Shown here: piece by piece, positions 42,045 through 51,157 of the stretch
Numbering within the stretch: the stretch's first letter is position 1
How the letters are laid out: the number at the start of each line of letters is the position of its first letter
Origin: Marinomonas foliarum
GTDB taxonomy: Bacteria; Pseudomonadota; Gammaproteobacteria; Pseudomonadales; Marinomonadaceae
DNA: 64,000 nt
Reading direction: 5' to 3'
Assembly (NCBI RefSeq): GCF_003337275.1
Contig: NZ_QPJQ01000006.1
Location: forward strand, 62,001-126,000
Translations under genes and position numbers: made by a program
The notes under the pieces: model-generated
Database searches by the model: none
The model's input: the letters and a program-made list of their open reading frames with translations, nothing else
What the model was told of the DNA's origin: nothing

Positions 42045-43160
42045 TTACATTGAAACGGACCCATAACTTGGCTCAGAATGCGAATTATTCAACGCATCAT
42101 GGGCATGTGGAATATAAACAATTGCTTCACCAGACTCAGGATTCACCGCAAGGTCTGGCACTTCTCCTTTCCAAGCAATTTTTCGTTCGTCTCTTGGCGA
42201 AACACCAATATGCTTACGATAACAGCGACTAAAATGGGGCGTGGATATGAATCCACATGCCATCGAAATCTCCACAATCGACATATTAGATTGCTTGAGC
42301 AGTTTACGTGCTCTTTCAAGACGCAAACGCAAATAATAACGAGAAGGCGAACAATCTAAATGACGGTGAAACATACGCTCAATCTGACGACGAGACACGT
42401 CGACAAAAGTGGCTAACTCATCAAGCTCAATCGGCTCTTCTAAGTTGTTTTCCATCAACTCAATCACATCTACCAGCTTAGGAGTACAAACACCCACATT
42501 ACTAAACTGACGCATCGGCATACGCTGCTGATCAGACTCATTACGAATACGATCACAAATAAACATATCAGAAATAGCGTTAGATAATTTTGGACCGTGC
42601 TGCTTCGTCATCATGTTTAAAAGCATGTCCATCGGCGCACTACCACCTGATGACGTTAGACGATCCTTATCAATAGAGAAAAGCTTATTATTGCAATTCA
42701 CCTTAGGGAAAGTCTCTTGCAAGGCAGTTAAACACTCCCAATGCACGCTGCATTGATAGCCATTCAGAAGCCCTGCATATGCAAGTACATACGCTCCAGT
42801 ACAAATACCACCTAATTTAACACCTTTACGCGACTGCTTCGTCAGCCATGACACCTGCTTCGCTGTAAAAGCTCTGGTGATATCAACACCACCAGCCACG
42901 ATGATAAGATCAAATTCACCACTGTCTTCAATAGATAGATCTGGTGTTAAAACCAGCCCATCGCTTGCAGTTACCGGCTTCCCATCCACGGAAATTAAAT
43001 TCCAACTATACAGTTCTTCGGCCGACAATTGGTTCGCCATACGCAGCGGCTCAATCGAAGAGGCAAGCGCAATCATTGTAAAATGATCGAGCAATAAAAA
43101 ACCCACTTTAGTCGTGCTTCTTGCATCAAAAGCAAGACCTGAGTCATTTGCCATTACCAT
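42045..43160 (-). CDS. gbdR: GlxA/AraC-family regulator of glycine betaine catabolism
   Basis: A 371-residue protein with an N-terminal DJ-1/PfpI-like domain (VGFLLLDHFTMIALASSIEPL, GGICTGAYVLAYAGLLNG) and a C-terminal AraC helix-turn-helix (DELATFVDVSRRQIERMFHRHLD, SIVEISMACGFISTPHFSRCYRKH in two pieces). The ATG at 43160 has GAGG eight bases upstream; the longer frame starts at TTG. In Pseudomonas this family (GbdR) activates betaine demethylation genes, and gbcB lies right upstream, so the assignment fits. Confidence 0.85.
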   Translation of the reverse strand: MVMANDSGLAFDARSTTKVGFLLLDHFTMIALASSIEPLRMANQLSAEELYSWNLISVDGKPVTASDGLVLTPDLSIEDSGEFDLIIVAGGVDITRAFTAKQVSWLTKQSRKGVKLGGICTGAYVLAYAGLLNGYQCSVHWECLTALQETFPKVNCNNKLFSIDKDRLTSSGGSAPMDMLLNMMTKQHGPKLSNAISDMFICDRIRNESDQQRMPMRQFSNVGVCTPKLVDVIELMENNLEEPIELDELATFVDVSRRQIERMFHRHLDCSPSRYYLRLRLERARKLLKQSNMSIVEISMACGFISTPHFSRCYRKHIGVSPRDERKIAWKGEVPDLAVNPESGEAIVYIPHAHDALNNSHSEPSYGSVSM

Positions 43161-43401
43161 ATTAGAGTCCTCATTTTTGTGCTTCTCTATGCTAGGCAAG
43201 AACTAGACCAACATAACCATTTTCACTAAGAAGTACTTTTATTATTTTTAAGGAGATACAGAATCAAAGGCATCCTATCTTATATTCACATAATAATAGT
43301 CGAGCTAGAGAAAAACGTACTCTAGCTCACACCTAAAATCTAACACCATGCACTAATATAGAACAAGATCGCTCTTTTATTGAACGTTTTTTTTATAATT
43401 T

Positions 43402-44529
43402 TCAATACTCAAGTACAACGTCAGATTTCGGTACGGTACAGCAAGACAAAACATACCCAGCTTCAATGTCTTCATCGGTAATACCACCGTTATGATCCAT
43501 CTGAGTTTCGCCCTCTTTGACCAGCACCTTACAAGTACCGCAAATCCCCATACCACAGGCTTTAGGTATCATCAGATCCAGTTTCGCAGCCGCGTTATGC
43601 AAGGTTTCACCCGAACCAATCTGAATACTCTTACCGCTTCCAGTGAACTCAACACGGATTAAATCTTCTTGATTGACCGCATCAGCCTCTGCCTGAGCCA
43701 CTTCCGCTTGTTCAATCGCATCTTCCACCACACTGGCAGGCGTCGCACCAAAAGACTCCTCATGGTAGTGACTCATATCAAAACCTCTTGCGATAAGAAG
43801 GTTTTTCACAGCTTTCATGTAAGGCGCAGGTCCACAACAGAAGATCTCTCGCTCCATGAAATCAGGCGAAATCATATCCAGTTTCGACTCGTCTAAATAA
43901 CCGCGGTATCCCTGCCAAGGCAAACCGTTTTCCATACGCTCAACAATCAAGTACAAGCCAAAGTTGTCTAATCGCGCTGCCAAATGATCAAGCTCACGAG
44001 TATAAATAACGTCTCTTGGAGAACGAGCACTGTGTATAAAAGTCATATCGACATCAGCATTGGTATCAAACCACCAACGCGCCATCGACATCACAGGCGT
44101 AATACCAACGCCGCCTGATAACAACAACACCTTCTCTGCAGGATAATCAATACAGTTAAACTGACCAACAGGACCATGCACTGCCAATTCAGTACCTATC
44201 GCCATGTTGTCATGCAACCAATTAGACACTTCCCCACCAGGAACACGCTTCACCGTAATGGAAAAGCTGTATGGCACAGAAGGCGAACTCGAAATAGTGT
44301 AAGAGCGCATTACCTGCTTACTCTCAATCTCCAGCTCTAGAGTGACAAATTGCCCTGGCTTAAAGAAAAACATCACAGGCTGCTGAGCCATAAAACAGAA
44401 TGTTTTCACATCCCATGTTTCATGAATGACTTTTACACAACGTACGTTGTGACGTCCATTCACCCATGTCTGAGTATTTACCGGTGCTAAATAATCAGCA
44501 TTCACCATAGCAGAAGAAGAGTTGGTCAT
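43402..44529 (-). CDS. gbcB: Glycine betaine monooxygenase, reductase subunit
   Basis: A 375-residue oxidoreductase: FAD domain (RSYTISSSPS), NAD(P)H domain (LLSGGVGITPVMS), and a C-terminal plant-type [2Fe-2S] ferredoxin with Cys in ACGMGICGTC and LSCCTVP. An acidic/Ala-rich linker (about residues 245-275) joins the reductase to the ferredoxin part. It feeds electrons to the Rieske oxygenase GbcA, encoded divergently 278 bp away. The pair turns glycine betaine into dimethylglycine and formaldehyde. Confidence 0.92.
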   Translation of the reverse strand: MTNSSSAMVNADYLAPVNTQTWVNGRHNVRCVKVIHETWDVKTFCFMAQQPVMFFFKPGQFVTLELEIESKQVMRSYTISSSPSVPYSFSITVKRVPGGEVSNWLHDNMAIGTELAVHGPVGQFNCIDYPAEKVLLLSGGVGITPVMSMARWWFDTNADVDMTFIHSARSPRDVIYTRELDHLAARLDNFGLYLIVERMENGLPWQGYRGYLDESKLDMISPDFMEREIFCCGPAPYMKAVKNLLIARGFDMSHYHEESFGATPASVVEDAIEQAEVAQAEADAVNQEDLIRVEFTGSGKSIQIGSGETLHNAAAKLDLMIPKACGMGICGTCKVLVKEGETQMDHNGGITDEDIEAGYVLSCCTVPKSDVVLEY

Positions 44530-44623
44530 ATTGAAATCTCTTTATTTTAAGTCGAGTACATAATAATTGAATGACGCCTTTTCGAGCCATTTTGGGCGCA
44601 GTTTGTGTATGCGAGTTAACTCT

Positions 44624-44642
44624 GAGCGACAATAAGTTGCTC
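44624..44642. promoter_or_regulatory. Inverted repeat in the gbcA-gbcB divergent promoter region
   Basis: GAGCGAC and GTTGCTC form a seven-base inverted repeat with one mismatch and a five-base spacer, inside the 278-base gap between the divergent gbcB and gbcA starts. It could be an operator, possibly for GbdR. Position is the only support. Confidence 0.35.
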
Positions 44643-44807
44643 GTGGAGGTCAAACCTAGAGGATACATACAATAGCGAGTCGATTTATGTATCACCCTAT
44701 GTCGTGAATAGTCATTTTTTTGGCCGATAATTCAGCGACTATAGCCTCGTAGTTAATAAACGACGCGAAATTGCCCATCAATCTTTTTGTCATGAAGGTC
44801 CAGAAAG

Positions 44808-46082
44808 ATGAATCAACACGATTTACTGAACGTACGCCACGCTTCCTTAGACGAAGCAAAAACGACAATGTCTGAGTTACTAGAGAATCGCGCCAGCAAT
44901 TACTCACTAGATGCTCAGCTATATAATGATCCACACATGTTCAGAATCGACATGGAAGAGATCTTTCAAAAAGAGTGGCTATTTGTTGGAATGACCAGTG
45001 AAATTCCAAAGAAAGGCGACTACATCACCGTCGATGTTGGGCAAAACTCATTGCTTATCTTGCGTGACGCTGAAGGCAATGTGAATGCTTTTCACAACAC
45101 CTGTAGACACCGTGGCTCGGTACTTTGCACAGAACACAGAGGCAAGGTTGCCAACCTAGTTTGTCCTTATCACCAATGGACTTACGACCTAAAAGGCAAC
45201 TTACTGTTTGCCGGCACAGAAATGAACAAAGACTTCGACCTTAAGCAACATGGCCTTAAGTCGGTGTTTTGTAAAACCGGTGGCGGATTCATCTATGTTT
45301 GCCTAGGAAAAACACAGCCTGATGATGGCTTTGACGATTACCTAGCAACACTCGATGCCTACATGGAACCGTATGATGTTGAAAACACCAAGCTAGCTGT
45401 TGAATCTACAATGTACGAGCGCGCTAACTGGAAGCTAGTATTAGAGAACAACCGCGAGTGCTACCACTGTTCAGGCAGCCACCCTGAGTTGCTTAACACA
45501 TTGCTAGAATGGGATGACACAGAAGACCCACGTGCGCCACAAGATTTCCACGACCACTACAACGCTCAAGCAGCGAAATGGGACGCAGAAGGCATTCCGC
45601 ATAAGAGCAAAAGCTTTGGTGAAGTACAGCGTAACCGAATCGTACGTATGCCTTTGAAAAAAGGCACACAGGTTATGACAATGGATGGCTCTGCTGCTTG
45701 TACAAAACCATTAGGACGCATTCAAAACCGTGAACTAGGCTCAATGCGTATCCTGCATTTGCCGAACTCTTGGAACCACATGCAATCCGACCACTTTATC
45801 GTATTCCGTGTATTGCCTGTTTCTGCACAAGAATCCATTGTCACCACAAAATGGTTCGTTCACAAAGATGCAGTAGAAGGTGTTGATTACGATACCGACA
45901 AACTACGCAGAGTTTGGGATGCAACCAACGAACAAGACAAAGTACTTGGCGAACGCAACCAACTAGGTATTAACTCAATTGGTTACCAGCCTGGACCTTA
46001 CTCAGAGACCTTCGAGTTTGGCGTAATCAATTTCTTAGAATGGTACTCAAATACTGTTAAGAAAAACCTTAAAGCAAAATAA
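44808..46082 (+). CDS. gbcA: Glycine betaine monooxygenase, Rieske oxygenase subunit
   Basis: A 424-residue ring-hydroxylating-type oxygenase acting on the methyl group of glycine betaine. The Rieske cluster ligands are in CRHRGSVLC and CPYHQW (residues about 97-125); the mononuclear iron site is in ENNRECYHCSGSHPELL. Divergent from gbcB, with gbdR beyond it: the same three genes are grouped in Pseudomonas and other marine bacteria. The dimethylglycine and sarcosine demethylases are not in the window. A terminator follows. Confidence 0.93.
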   Translation: MNQHDLLNVRHASLDEAKTTMSELLENRASNYSLDAQLYNDPHMFRIDMEEIFQKEWLFVGMTSEIPKKGDYITVDVGQNSLLILRDAEGNVNAFHNTCRHRGSVLCTEHRGKVANLVCPYHQWTYDLKGNLLFAGTEMNKDFDLKQHGLKSVFCKTGGGFIYVCLGKTQPDDGFDDYLATLDAYMEPYDVENTKLAVESTMYERANWKLVLENNRECYHCSGSHPELLNTLLEWDDTEDPRAPQDFHDHYNAQAAKWDAEGIPHKSKSFGEVQRNRIVRMPLKKGTQVMTMDGSAACTKPLGRIQNRELGSMRILHLPNSWNHMQSDHFIVFRVLPVSAQESIVTTKWFVHKDAVEGVDYDTDKLRRVWDATNEQDKVLGERNQLGINSIGYQPGPYSETFEFGVINFLEWYSNTVKKNLKAK

Positions 46083-46131
46083 AATAGCTTTAAGGTGCTC
46101 AGCAACACAAAACCAAAAAACACCAAAACGC

Positions 46132-46163
46132 AAAAAGCGAATCTTAGGATTCGCTTTTTTTTG
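46132..46163 (+). terminator. Rho-independent terminator after gbcA
   Basis: An AAGCGAATC/GATTCGCTT stem with a four-base loop is followed by eight T. An A-run on the left lets it also serve convergent pssA. Confidence 0.85.
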
Positions 46164-46186
46164 GTTTAAAATAGGCGTGAGCTTTT

Positions 46187-47524
46187 CTACAGAATACGCT
46201 TAAGTAATCGATCCGCTCGTGTACGAATAATTCTTCTCAGCAGTTTTTGCGTTTTGACTGGATAATCATGGATAGTTTCGAGTTGCTCATAGGATGAAAT
46301 GCATTGAGTATGCTGATGGATATTATCAAACTCAGCATTGAACTTAGCCAACAAGTGCTGCTCTGGATCATCAATCAACAGACCATTTTCCAAATCCAGC
46401 GCCCAAGCTCGTGGGTTCACATTATTGCCCGTTAGCAACATAGAACAACGGTCGACCCAAAGTCCTTTTAAATGGTAACTATTGTTATCGTGCTTCCATA
46501 AGTGAATCGATAACCCGCCAGACGCAGTATAAGATTTATTGGCCTGAGCAAACCGACGTAAATTCATTTCATACAAATATGGCAAACCACCAATCGCCTT
46601 AAAAGGCTGATCTGGCGCAATATAAAAATCATTGGCTGTTTTATCACCCACAATCACATGAACCTTAACACCACGTTTAATAGCGCGCTTAACTTCCCTC
46701 AAGACAACTTTAGGCAGGTTAAAATACGGCGTACAAAGCACAATCTCTTGTTTCGCACCAGACAATAGAGAGACGATTTTTTGATTCAATACATTGTTAC
46801 GTTTACCCACACCCACCATAGGCGTTACCGCCACCTGCTGATTGCCAACCGCTTGCTTTTCGCCACGATAAGACGACTTACCTAACGACATTCGGAACTG
46901 TCGAATATCAGATTTAATGTCTTTCGTTGTCGGCAAATCCGTCTGGGTTAAATTATGTACCGCAGGCTGTAAGACAATCTCATTATGAATAAATCCCACC
47001 ATACTATCGGCCAAGGCTTGCTGTTGGATAATATGATAACGATCGAAACGGTAACGATCTTGTCGGTGAAGGTAAACATTATTAATACTGGCGCCGCTGT
47101 AAATCACAGTGTCATCAATAATTGAGCCTTTTAGATGCAATACTCCAAACACTTCGCGGTTACGAACAGGAACACCATAAACAGGAATAGCATGCTCATA
47201 TTTTTCAGCAAATGCTTGATACATACCGGCATTGCCTTTCGACTTATCTGCACCGATCAAACCACGCTGAGCGCGATGCCAATCAACACAAATCGCAATA
47301 TCTAAACTGGGGTTACGCTGCTTGGCTTCATAAGCCGCCGTCAAAACTTCTCTGCCCGCTTCATCATCTTCAAGATAAAGCGCAACAAGATAGATCCTAG
47401 ACGTGGCGTTATGGATCGCTTCTAATAAATATTCTCGAAAACTAAGGGCAGATTGCAGGACATGGAATTGGTCAGGCTCAACAGCAAATGTAGGCAGTGA
47501 ACCGAATAAATTTCTAATGGGCAT
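46187..47524 (-). CDS. pssA: CDP-diacylglycerol-serine O-phosphatidyltransferase (PLD type)
   Basis: Makes phosphatidylserine from CDP-diacylglycerol and serine at the inner membrane; psd at 19.7 kb then yields phosphatidylethanolamine. The 445 residues belong to the phospholipase D superfamily with two HxKxxxxD motifs, HLKGSIID near residue 133 and HLKGLWVD near residue 352. Length and start match E. coli PssA. It is monocistronic here, convergent to gbcA. Confidence 0.95.
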   Translation of the reverse strand: MPIRNLFGSLPTFAVEPDQFHVLQSALSFREYLLEAIHNATSRIYLVALYLEDDEAGREVLTAAYEAKQRNPSLDIAICVDWHRAQRGLIGADKSKGNAGMYQAFAEKYEHAIPVYGVPVRNREVFGVLHLKGSIIDDTVIYSGASINNVYLHRQDRYRFDRYHIIQQQALADSMVGFIHNEIVLQPAVHNLTQTDLPTTKDIKSDIRQFRMSLGKSSYRGEKQAVGNQQVAVTPMVGVGKRNNVLNQKIVSLLSGAKQEIVLCTPYFNLPKVVLREVKRAIKRGVKVHVIVGDKTANDFYIAPDQPFKAIGGLPYLYEMNLRRFAQANKSYTASGGLSIHLWKHDNNSYHLKGLWVDRCSMLLTGNNVNPRAWALDLENGLLIDDPEQHLLAKFNAEFDNIHQHTQCISSYEQLETIHDYPVKTQKLLRRIIRTRADRLLKRIL

Positions 47525-47654
47525 AATACAGAAGTGCTACCTTATTTTTAACTAACGCCAGACTGTAACAAATTCATCAATTTTTTTCTTAAAAATAATC
47601 GGCTCAACGAAAAAAGAGCCATAAAAATAGAGTAAATGTCGTATTCAATACCTA

Positions 47655-48608
47655 CTAAAGCCTAACCTCCTCCATATCTGGGTGTCGCTCGAGATACGCC
47701 AACCAAGAAGAATCAATCACCTTCACCTCATCCTCAAGCCAACGTTTAAACGTCATCACCTTCTGATACTTAAAATGCGGCGCAGGCGCGACAAGATAAA
47801 AATCATACTGTGACTTCATATAAATAGGTAATGGACAAATCAACTGCCCTTTCTCGATCTGCTCATACACCAAACCATAACGCATCATGGCTATGCCTTG
47901 TCGAGACAACAGCGCCTCCACCAAAGAAGTAGAATCCGCCACATGCAAATGCGACTTCATTGGCATATCATAGAGATCCAAAAAACGCTGCAACACAGGC
48001 CACACATGCGCAACATCAGGCCCTGTATCAGTAATCATAGGAATAGAAACTAACTGCTCTCTAATCGGCTGCTGCGCATCAATCATCGAAGGATGACACA
48101 CCAATACCAAATGCTCTCGAAACAATAATTGCGACTTTAGCCCTGCGTATTCACCTCGACCCAAGCGAATACACAAATCCAAATCACTGTCCACAAACGT
48201 CGACAACTCAATACTCGGACTCAAGCGAAGGTTAATCTCCGGCTCCTGCGTTTGAAACCCACCCAAACGCGACACCAACCAACGGCTCGAAAACGACGGC
48301 ACCGAACTAATCACCAAAGTACTAGGATTAGGATCTTCCGTAATGCCTTTCACACCCTCTTCTAATAAAGCAAACGCCTTCTCAACGTACTCAAACAAAT
48401 ACTGCCCTTCCGACGTCAGCACAACTTGGCGAGTATGCCGTTCAAACAACTCCACGCTTAACGCCTGCTCCAAAGTTTTGATCTGCTGACTCACCGCCGC
48501 CTGCGTCACAAAAAGCGACTCCGCCGCCTTCTTAAAACTCAACGACTGCGCCGCATAACGAAACGCCTGCAAAGATTTAAGCGGTGGTAAAGCTCGACTA
48601 GAAGACAT
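47655..48608 (-). CDS. LysR-family regulator (GcvA-like)
   Basis: A 317-residue regulator with an N-terminal winged helix (FRYAAQSLSFKKAAESLFVT, QAAVSQQIKTLEQ) and a substrate-binding-like effector domain. The order ALPPLKSLQAFRYAA is typical of the GcvA subgroup. The frame opens at a GTG at 48617, but the ATG at 48608 fits better with AAAGG about nine bases upstream. It is divergent from a DUF1127 gene about 130 bp away, which it may control; no metabolic target can be named. Confidence 0.9.
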   Translation of the reverse strand: MSSSRALPPLKSLQAFRYAAQSLSFKKAAESLFVTQAAVSQQIKTLEQALSVELFERHTRQVVLTSEGQYLFEYVEKAFALLEEGVKGITEDPNPSTLVISSVPSFSSRWLVSRLGGFQTQEPEINLRLSPSIELSTFVDSDLDLCIRLGRGEYAGLKSQLLFREHLVLVCHPSMIDAQQPIREQLVSIPMITDTGPDVAHVWPVLQRFLDLYDMPMKSHLHVADSTSLVEALLSRQGIAMMRYGLVYEQIEKGQLICPLPIYMKSQYDFYLVAPAPHFKYQKVMTFKRWLEDEVKVIDSSWLAYLERHPDMEEVRL

Positions 48609-48738
48609 GAAAAACACCTTTTATAAGTAAGTTTTTCTTAACTATAAAACACTTTTTCTCGTTTGTCGCAGTGCAATTAATAGACGATTATTTGAACATA
48701 AAGCAAACACCTCAATAAACAGAGAAAAGGAAAACACC

Positions 48739-48981
48739 ATGAAAACGTGCATATCAGAAGAAATGAACAACCACGAAAACAGCCAGCTAAACGTAAGCCA
48801 ATGCTGTAAAGCCACATTAGATAATCTGAAAGAAAAACCATGGAAAGCGATTATCAAGAAAATCGCTCATAACTGGCGTACAAGAAGCAGATTGAACCAC
48901 CTAAACGAAGCGCAACTGAAAGATATTGGCCTGACGGCTGCCGACGTGGATCACGAAGTTAGAAAACCGGTTTGGAAGTGA
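48739..48981 (+). CDS. DUF1127 domain small protein
   Basis: An 80-residue basic protein whose C-terminal part (WRTRSRLNHLNEAQLKDIGLTAADV) matches DUF1127, the Arg-rich, YjiS-like domain. In other bacteria DUF1127 proteins take part in phosphate metabolism, RNA turnover or stress responses, often in contact with RNA. It is divergent from the LysR gene and followed by a terminator, so it is a single-gene unit. The first 40 residues show no recognised motif. Confidence 0.85.
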   Translation: MKTCISEEMNNHENSQLNVSQCCKATLDNLKEKPWKAIIKKIAHNWRTRSRLNHLNEAQLKDIGLTAADVDHEVRKPVWK

Positions 48982-48992
48982 GTTATAAGGAG

Positions 48993-49028
48993 TGAAAAAG
49001 GGTGTTTTATGATGAAACGCCCTTTTAT
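48993..49028 (+). terminator. Terminator after the DUF1127 gene
   Basis: An 11-base stem AAAGGGTGTTT/GAAACGCCCTTT with one wobble pair and a six-base loop, 15 bases after the stop, ending in TTTTAT. Confidence 0.7.
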
Positions 49029-49131
49029 GTATAAATAACACCCCGTAACTGAATAATATTTTGGGTTTAATCCCAATTCCTTTTGCTTTATCGTCATCTC
49101 CCCTATGACAACCTCAGCAAAGGAGAAAAGC

Positions 49132-49398
49132 GTGAATCAAGACAACGAATGGGATCTAGATATTGGACAAGAGCATTTTGTCGTACAACGCCGATACGAA
49201 GCTCTAGGCGCATTCAATGACGTATTAATTGCTGTGTGGTTCTTGATCGGAAGCTTTTTTTTTCTCAATGACTCACTGGTCGAAAGCGGAACATGGTTGT
49301 TTATCGTTGGCAGCGCCCAGCTAATCATCAAGCCTTTAATCAAATTAACGAGTTTAATTCACGTGGGCAGGATAGCGCCTACGAACAATCAAAAATAA
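49132..49398 (+). CDS. YrhK-domain membrane protein
   Basis: An 88-residue protein with two hydrophobic helices (VLIAVWFLIGSFFFLN and GTWLFIVGSAQLIIK) and the YrhK pattern FVVQRRYEALGAFNDVLI. The function of the family is unknown. The GTG at 49132 has AAGGAG six bases upstream and is the better start; the ATG at 49105 has none. The gene is the last ordinary chromosomal gene before the cassette cluster. Confidence 0.82.
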   Translation: MNQDNEWDLDIGQEHFVVQRRYEALGAFNDVLIAVWFLIGSFFFLNDSLVESGTWLFIVGSAQLIIKPLIKLTSLIHVGRIAPTNNQK

Positions 49399-49496
49399 CA
49401 GCGTGTGAAGGGGGCAAAGTAAAATTAAACTCCCCTTCTATTTTTAGTCGCTGTTTTTTCGCTACCTTAACCTGTCAGGAGCGTATTCCATTTTTT

Positions 49497-49550
49497 AAAT
49501 TTTAACTCTGACCCCAATTATTTAAATTTTAACTCTGACCCCAATTATTG
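49497..49550. repeat. Two tandem copies of a 27-bp repeat
   Basis: The unit starting AAATTTTAACTCTGACCCCA occurs twice in direct repeat with a 27-base period (49497-49523 and 49524-49550, last base different). The core TTAACTCTGACCCCAATT resembles sequences I recall next to REP-associated transposase genes; no such transposase is seen here. The right copy encodes the last six codons and the stop of the Cap15-like gene, so the repeat forms the end of that gene. Confidence 0.85.
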
Positions 49551-50173
49551 ATTTCACGCTCTGCCTGCTCATATGTGCTATATAATTTCTCTACACGACC
49601 AACCAATTTCATTCCACCTTTGGTTGCCCTATCTGTCCAATAATGTCCTTCAAGTTCTTCGACTGGAGAACCATGAATTTCTAGTGCGAAAGAGCCATGA
49701 TGTATTTCGCTTCTTACACCTTGCAATTCAATTTTGGGTTCATTTCGATAAACACCAACTAGCTTGAACAGATCTTCATCCTCTTGCTGTTCTATACTGT
49801 GAGCCACCAACACAGATCTAGATTCCTTTGTCATCAACCTCAAACTAAGAAAAGTTAACGACTGCCTGATGACTGCATATCCATAGATTGGTGCGATTCC
49901 TTCACCAGTTTCAGGGTTTATCCAGCTACTTTTCAATTCAACTTTCCACGTTCCCCTCAAGTCTGGTCTTTTAACATACCAACCTTTAAATACTTTCCAT
50001 GACCACATGTATTTGTTGAAAAAGGTTACAAATAGAGTTATGACACCAACTACTGTACCAAATGGTTTTACAAAGTCCGCGCTGAGTACAGGCATGCCTT
50101 GAATCCATAGAGCAAGCAACCAAACCGCGATCGTGAGACCAATAAATGTTGAAATATGAAGTCTAGTTAGCAT
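49529..50173 (-). CDS. cap15: Cap15-like CBASS effector (two-helix membrane, beta-strand-rich)
   Basis: A 214-residue protein with two N-terminal membrane helices (about residues 7-25 and 34-52: ISTFIGLTIAVWLLALW and VVGVITLFVTFF) and a beta-rich domain opening at RPDLRGTWKVELKSSW. This is the layout of the SMODS-associated 2TM-beta family (Cap15), whose beta barrel binds the cyclic nucleotide made by a CD-NTase and whose helices then disrupt the inner membrane. Its ATG overlaps the CD-NTase stop (TAATG), so 50173 is used rather than 50197. The last residues NNWGQS come from the 27-bp repeat. Confidence 0.85.
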   Translation of the reverse strand: MLTRLHISTFIGLTIAVWLLALWIQGMPVLSADFVKPFGTVVGVITLFVTFFNKYMWSWKVFKGWYVKRPDLRGTWKVELKSSWINPETGEGIAPIYGYAVIRQSLTFLSLRLMTKESRSVLVAHSIEQQEDEDLFKLVGVYRNEPKIELQGVRSEIHHGSFALEIHGSPVEELEGHYWTDRATKGGMKLVGRVEKLYSTYEQAEREINNWGQS

Positions 50174-51072
50174 TATTCGAAACCTATGTAGTCCCACGCA
50201 TCACTTAAGAACTGATGAGCACTCTCTCGTGTCCATGGCTGTGAGCCCCTGAAAAGATATTTCAATTCATTTACTTCGCCCCATTCAGAACACTTTTCGT
50301 TAGATAAAGTATTGTTGAACAGTTCTGCGAGAACCGCCCTAACCATTGGCTTAAAAGACTGATATTGAAAACATGCGTTTGATGCGTTGAACACCAAACA
50401 CTCAATGAGAAAGCTCGGTGCATCTTTTGCTGATTGAACTCCATTTGACGCCATTTCATTCGATAACTTTTTTAAGACCCGAACAACTCTTTTGTACTTT
50501 CTAGAGGTGGCGTCGTTTTTTGAAACTCCATTTTCGTAATGCTGCTCCGGCCAATTTTTTACCCTAGGCGGGTCATAATCATCAGGAATCATTTCTACGC
50601 CGGAATGATAATAGGTTGTGGTTACATATCGGCGATGTTCAAAAAATGCTGCTACATCGGACTCTACGCGATAAGTATTCGCTTTGATATCAAAGGCTTT
50701 ACTACCACGCGTAACCGCTGCCCTTCCAAATCTAGCTACAAGCGCCTCTTCAAGTTCGCTTTTAAAAGTCGCGTATTCATAAGTAGCAGGGACAAAGCTT
50801 TTTGCGAGTTCCAATTTTACGTTGTCATCAGGGTATTCAGGAAAATATGTATCGAAGCAGAGGACACCCACATCTACATCACTGTCCTGCCTTACATTAA
50901 CTCTGTTTCTGTAAGAACCTTGTGTAAATACTTTGATATTCCTATTTTTTAACTTATCACTCGCCTGAATGGCCTGCCTTATCTGCCTCTCGGCATTTTC
51001 CGCCCGCTCTTGCTCGGTTTTACCTGGACCTTGCGACCAAGTTGTAAATACAGATTCCCAATCCCTACTCAT
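50173..51072 (-). CDS. CBASS CD-NTase (cyclic oligonucleotide synthase)
   Basis: A 299-residue nucleotidyltransferase of the cGAS/DncV-like family. From the ATG at 51072 the active site reads G52-S53 in QGSYRNRV, D65-x-D67 in DSDVDVGV, and a third Asp at about D139 (RVESDVAAFF), so the metal-binding triad is complete. The product should be a cyclic di- or trinucleotide made on phage infection, which activates the coupled Cap15-like effector. AGGAG lies seven bases before 51072; an alternative start at 51099 falls at the attC edge. The clade (CdnB or CdnE type) cannot be fixed by eye. Confidence 0.9.
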   Translation of the reverse strand: MSRDWESVFTTWSQGPGKTEQERAENAERQIRQAIQASDKLKNRNIKVFTQGSYRNRVNVRQDSDVDVGVLCFDTYFPEYPDDNVKLELAKSFVPATYEYATFKSELEEALVARFGRAAVTRGSKAFDIKANTYRVESDVAAFFEHRRYVTTTYYHSGVEMIPDDYDPPRVKNWPEQHYENGVSKNDATSRKYKRVVRVLKKLSNEMASNGVQSAKDAPSFLIECLVFNASNACFQYQSFKPMVRAVLAELFNNTLSNEKCSEWGEVNELKYLFRGSQPWTRESAHQFLSDAWDYIGFE

Positions 51073-51097
51073 GAAATTACTCCTAACCTGGGAAAGC

Positions 51098-51145
51098 AAC
51101 TAACGCCGCAATCACGCGCTTGTCGCGTGCATTGTTTTGTTAGCG
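51098..51145 (-). other. attC site after the HEPN cassette
   Basis: Read on the minus strand it starts CGCTAACAA, ends GGCGTTAGTT, and folds as CAAT-(G)-CACGCG / CGCGTG-ATTG with a bulged G and an ACAAG loop. Bulged bases of this kind set the recombination strand in attC sites. It lies between the HEPN stop and the CD-NTase start. It is short for an attC. Confidence 0.8.
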
Positions 51146-51157
51146 CTTACTGTTGCA

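Noticed and set aside
49497-49550. Possible CRISPR repeat
   Set aside because: Only two copies, directly abutting, with no spacer and no cas genes nearby.
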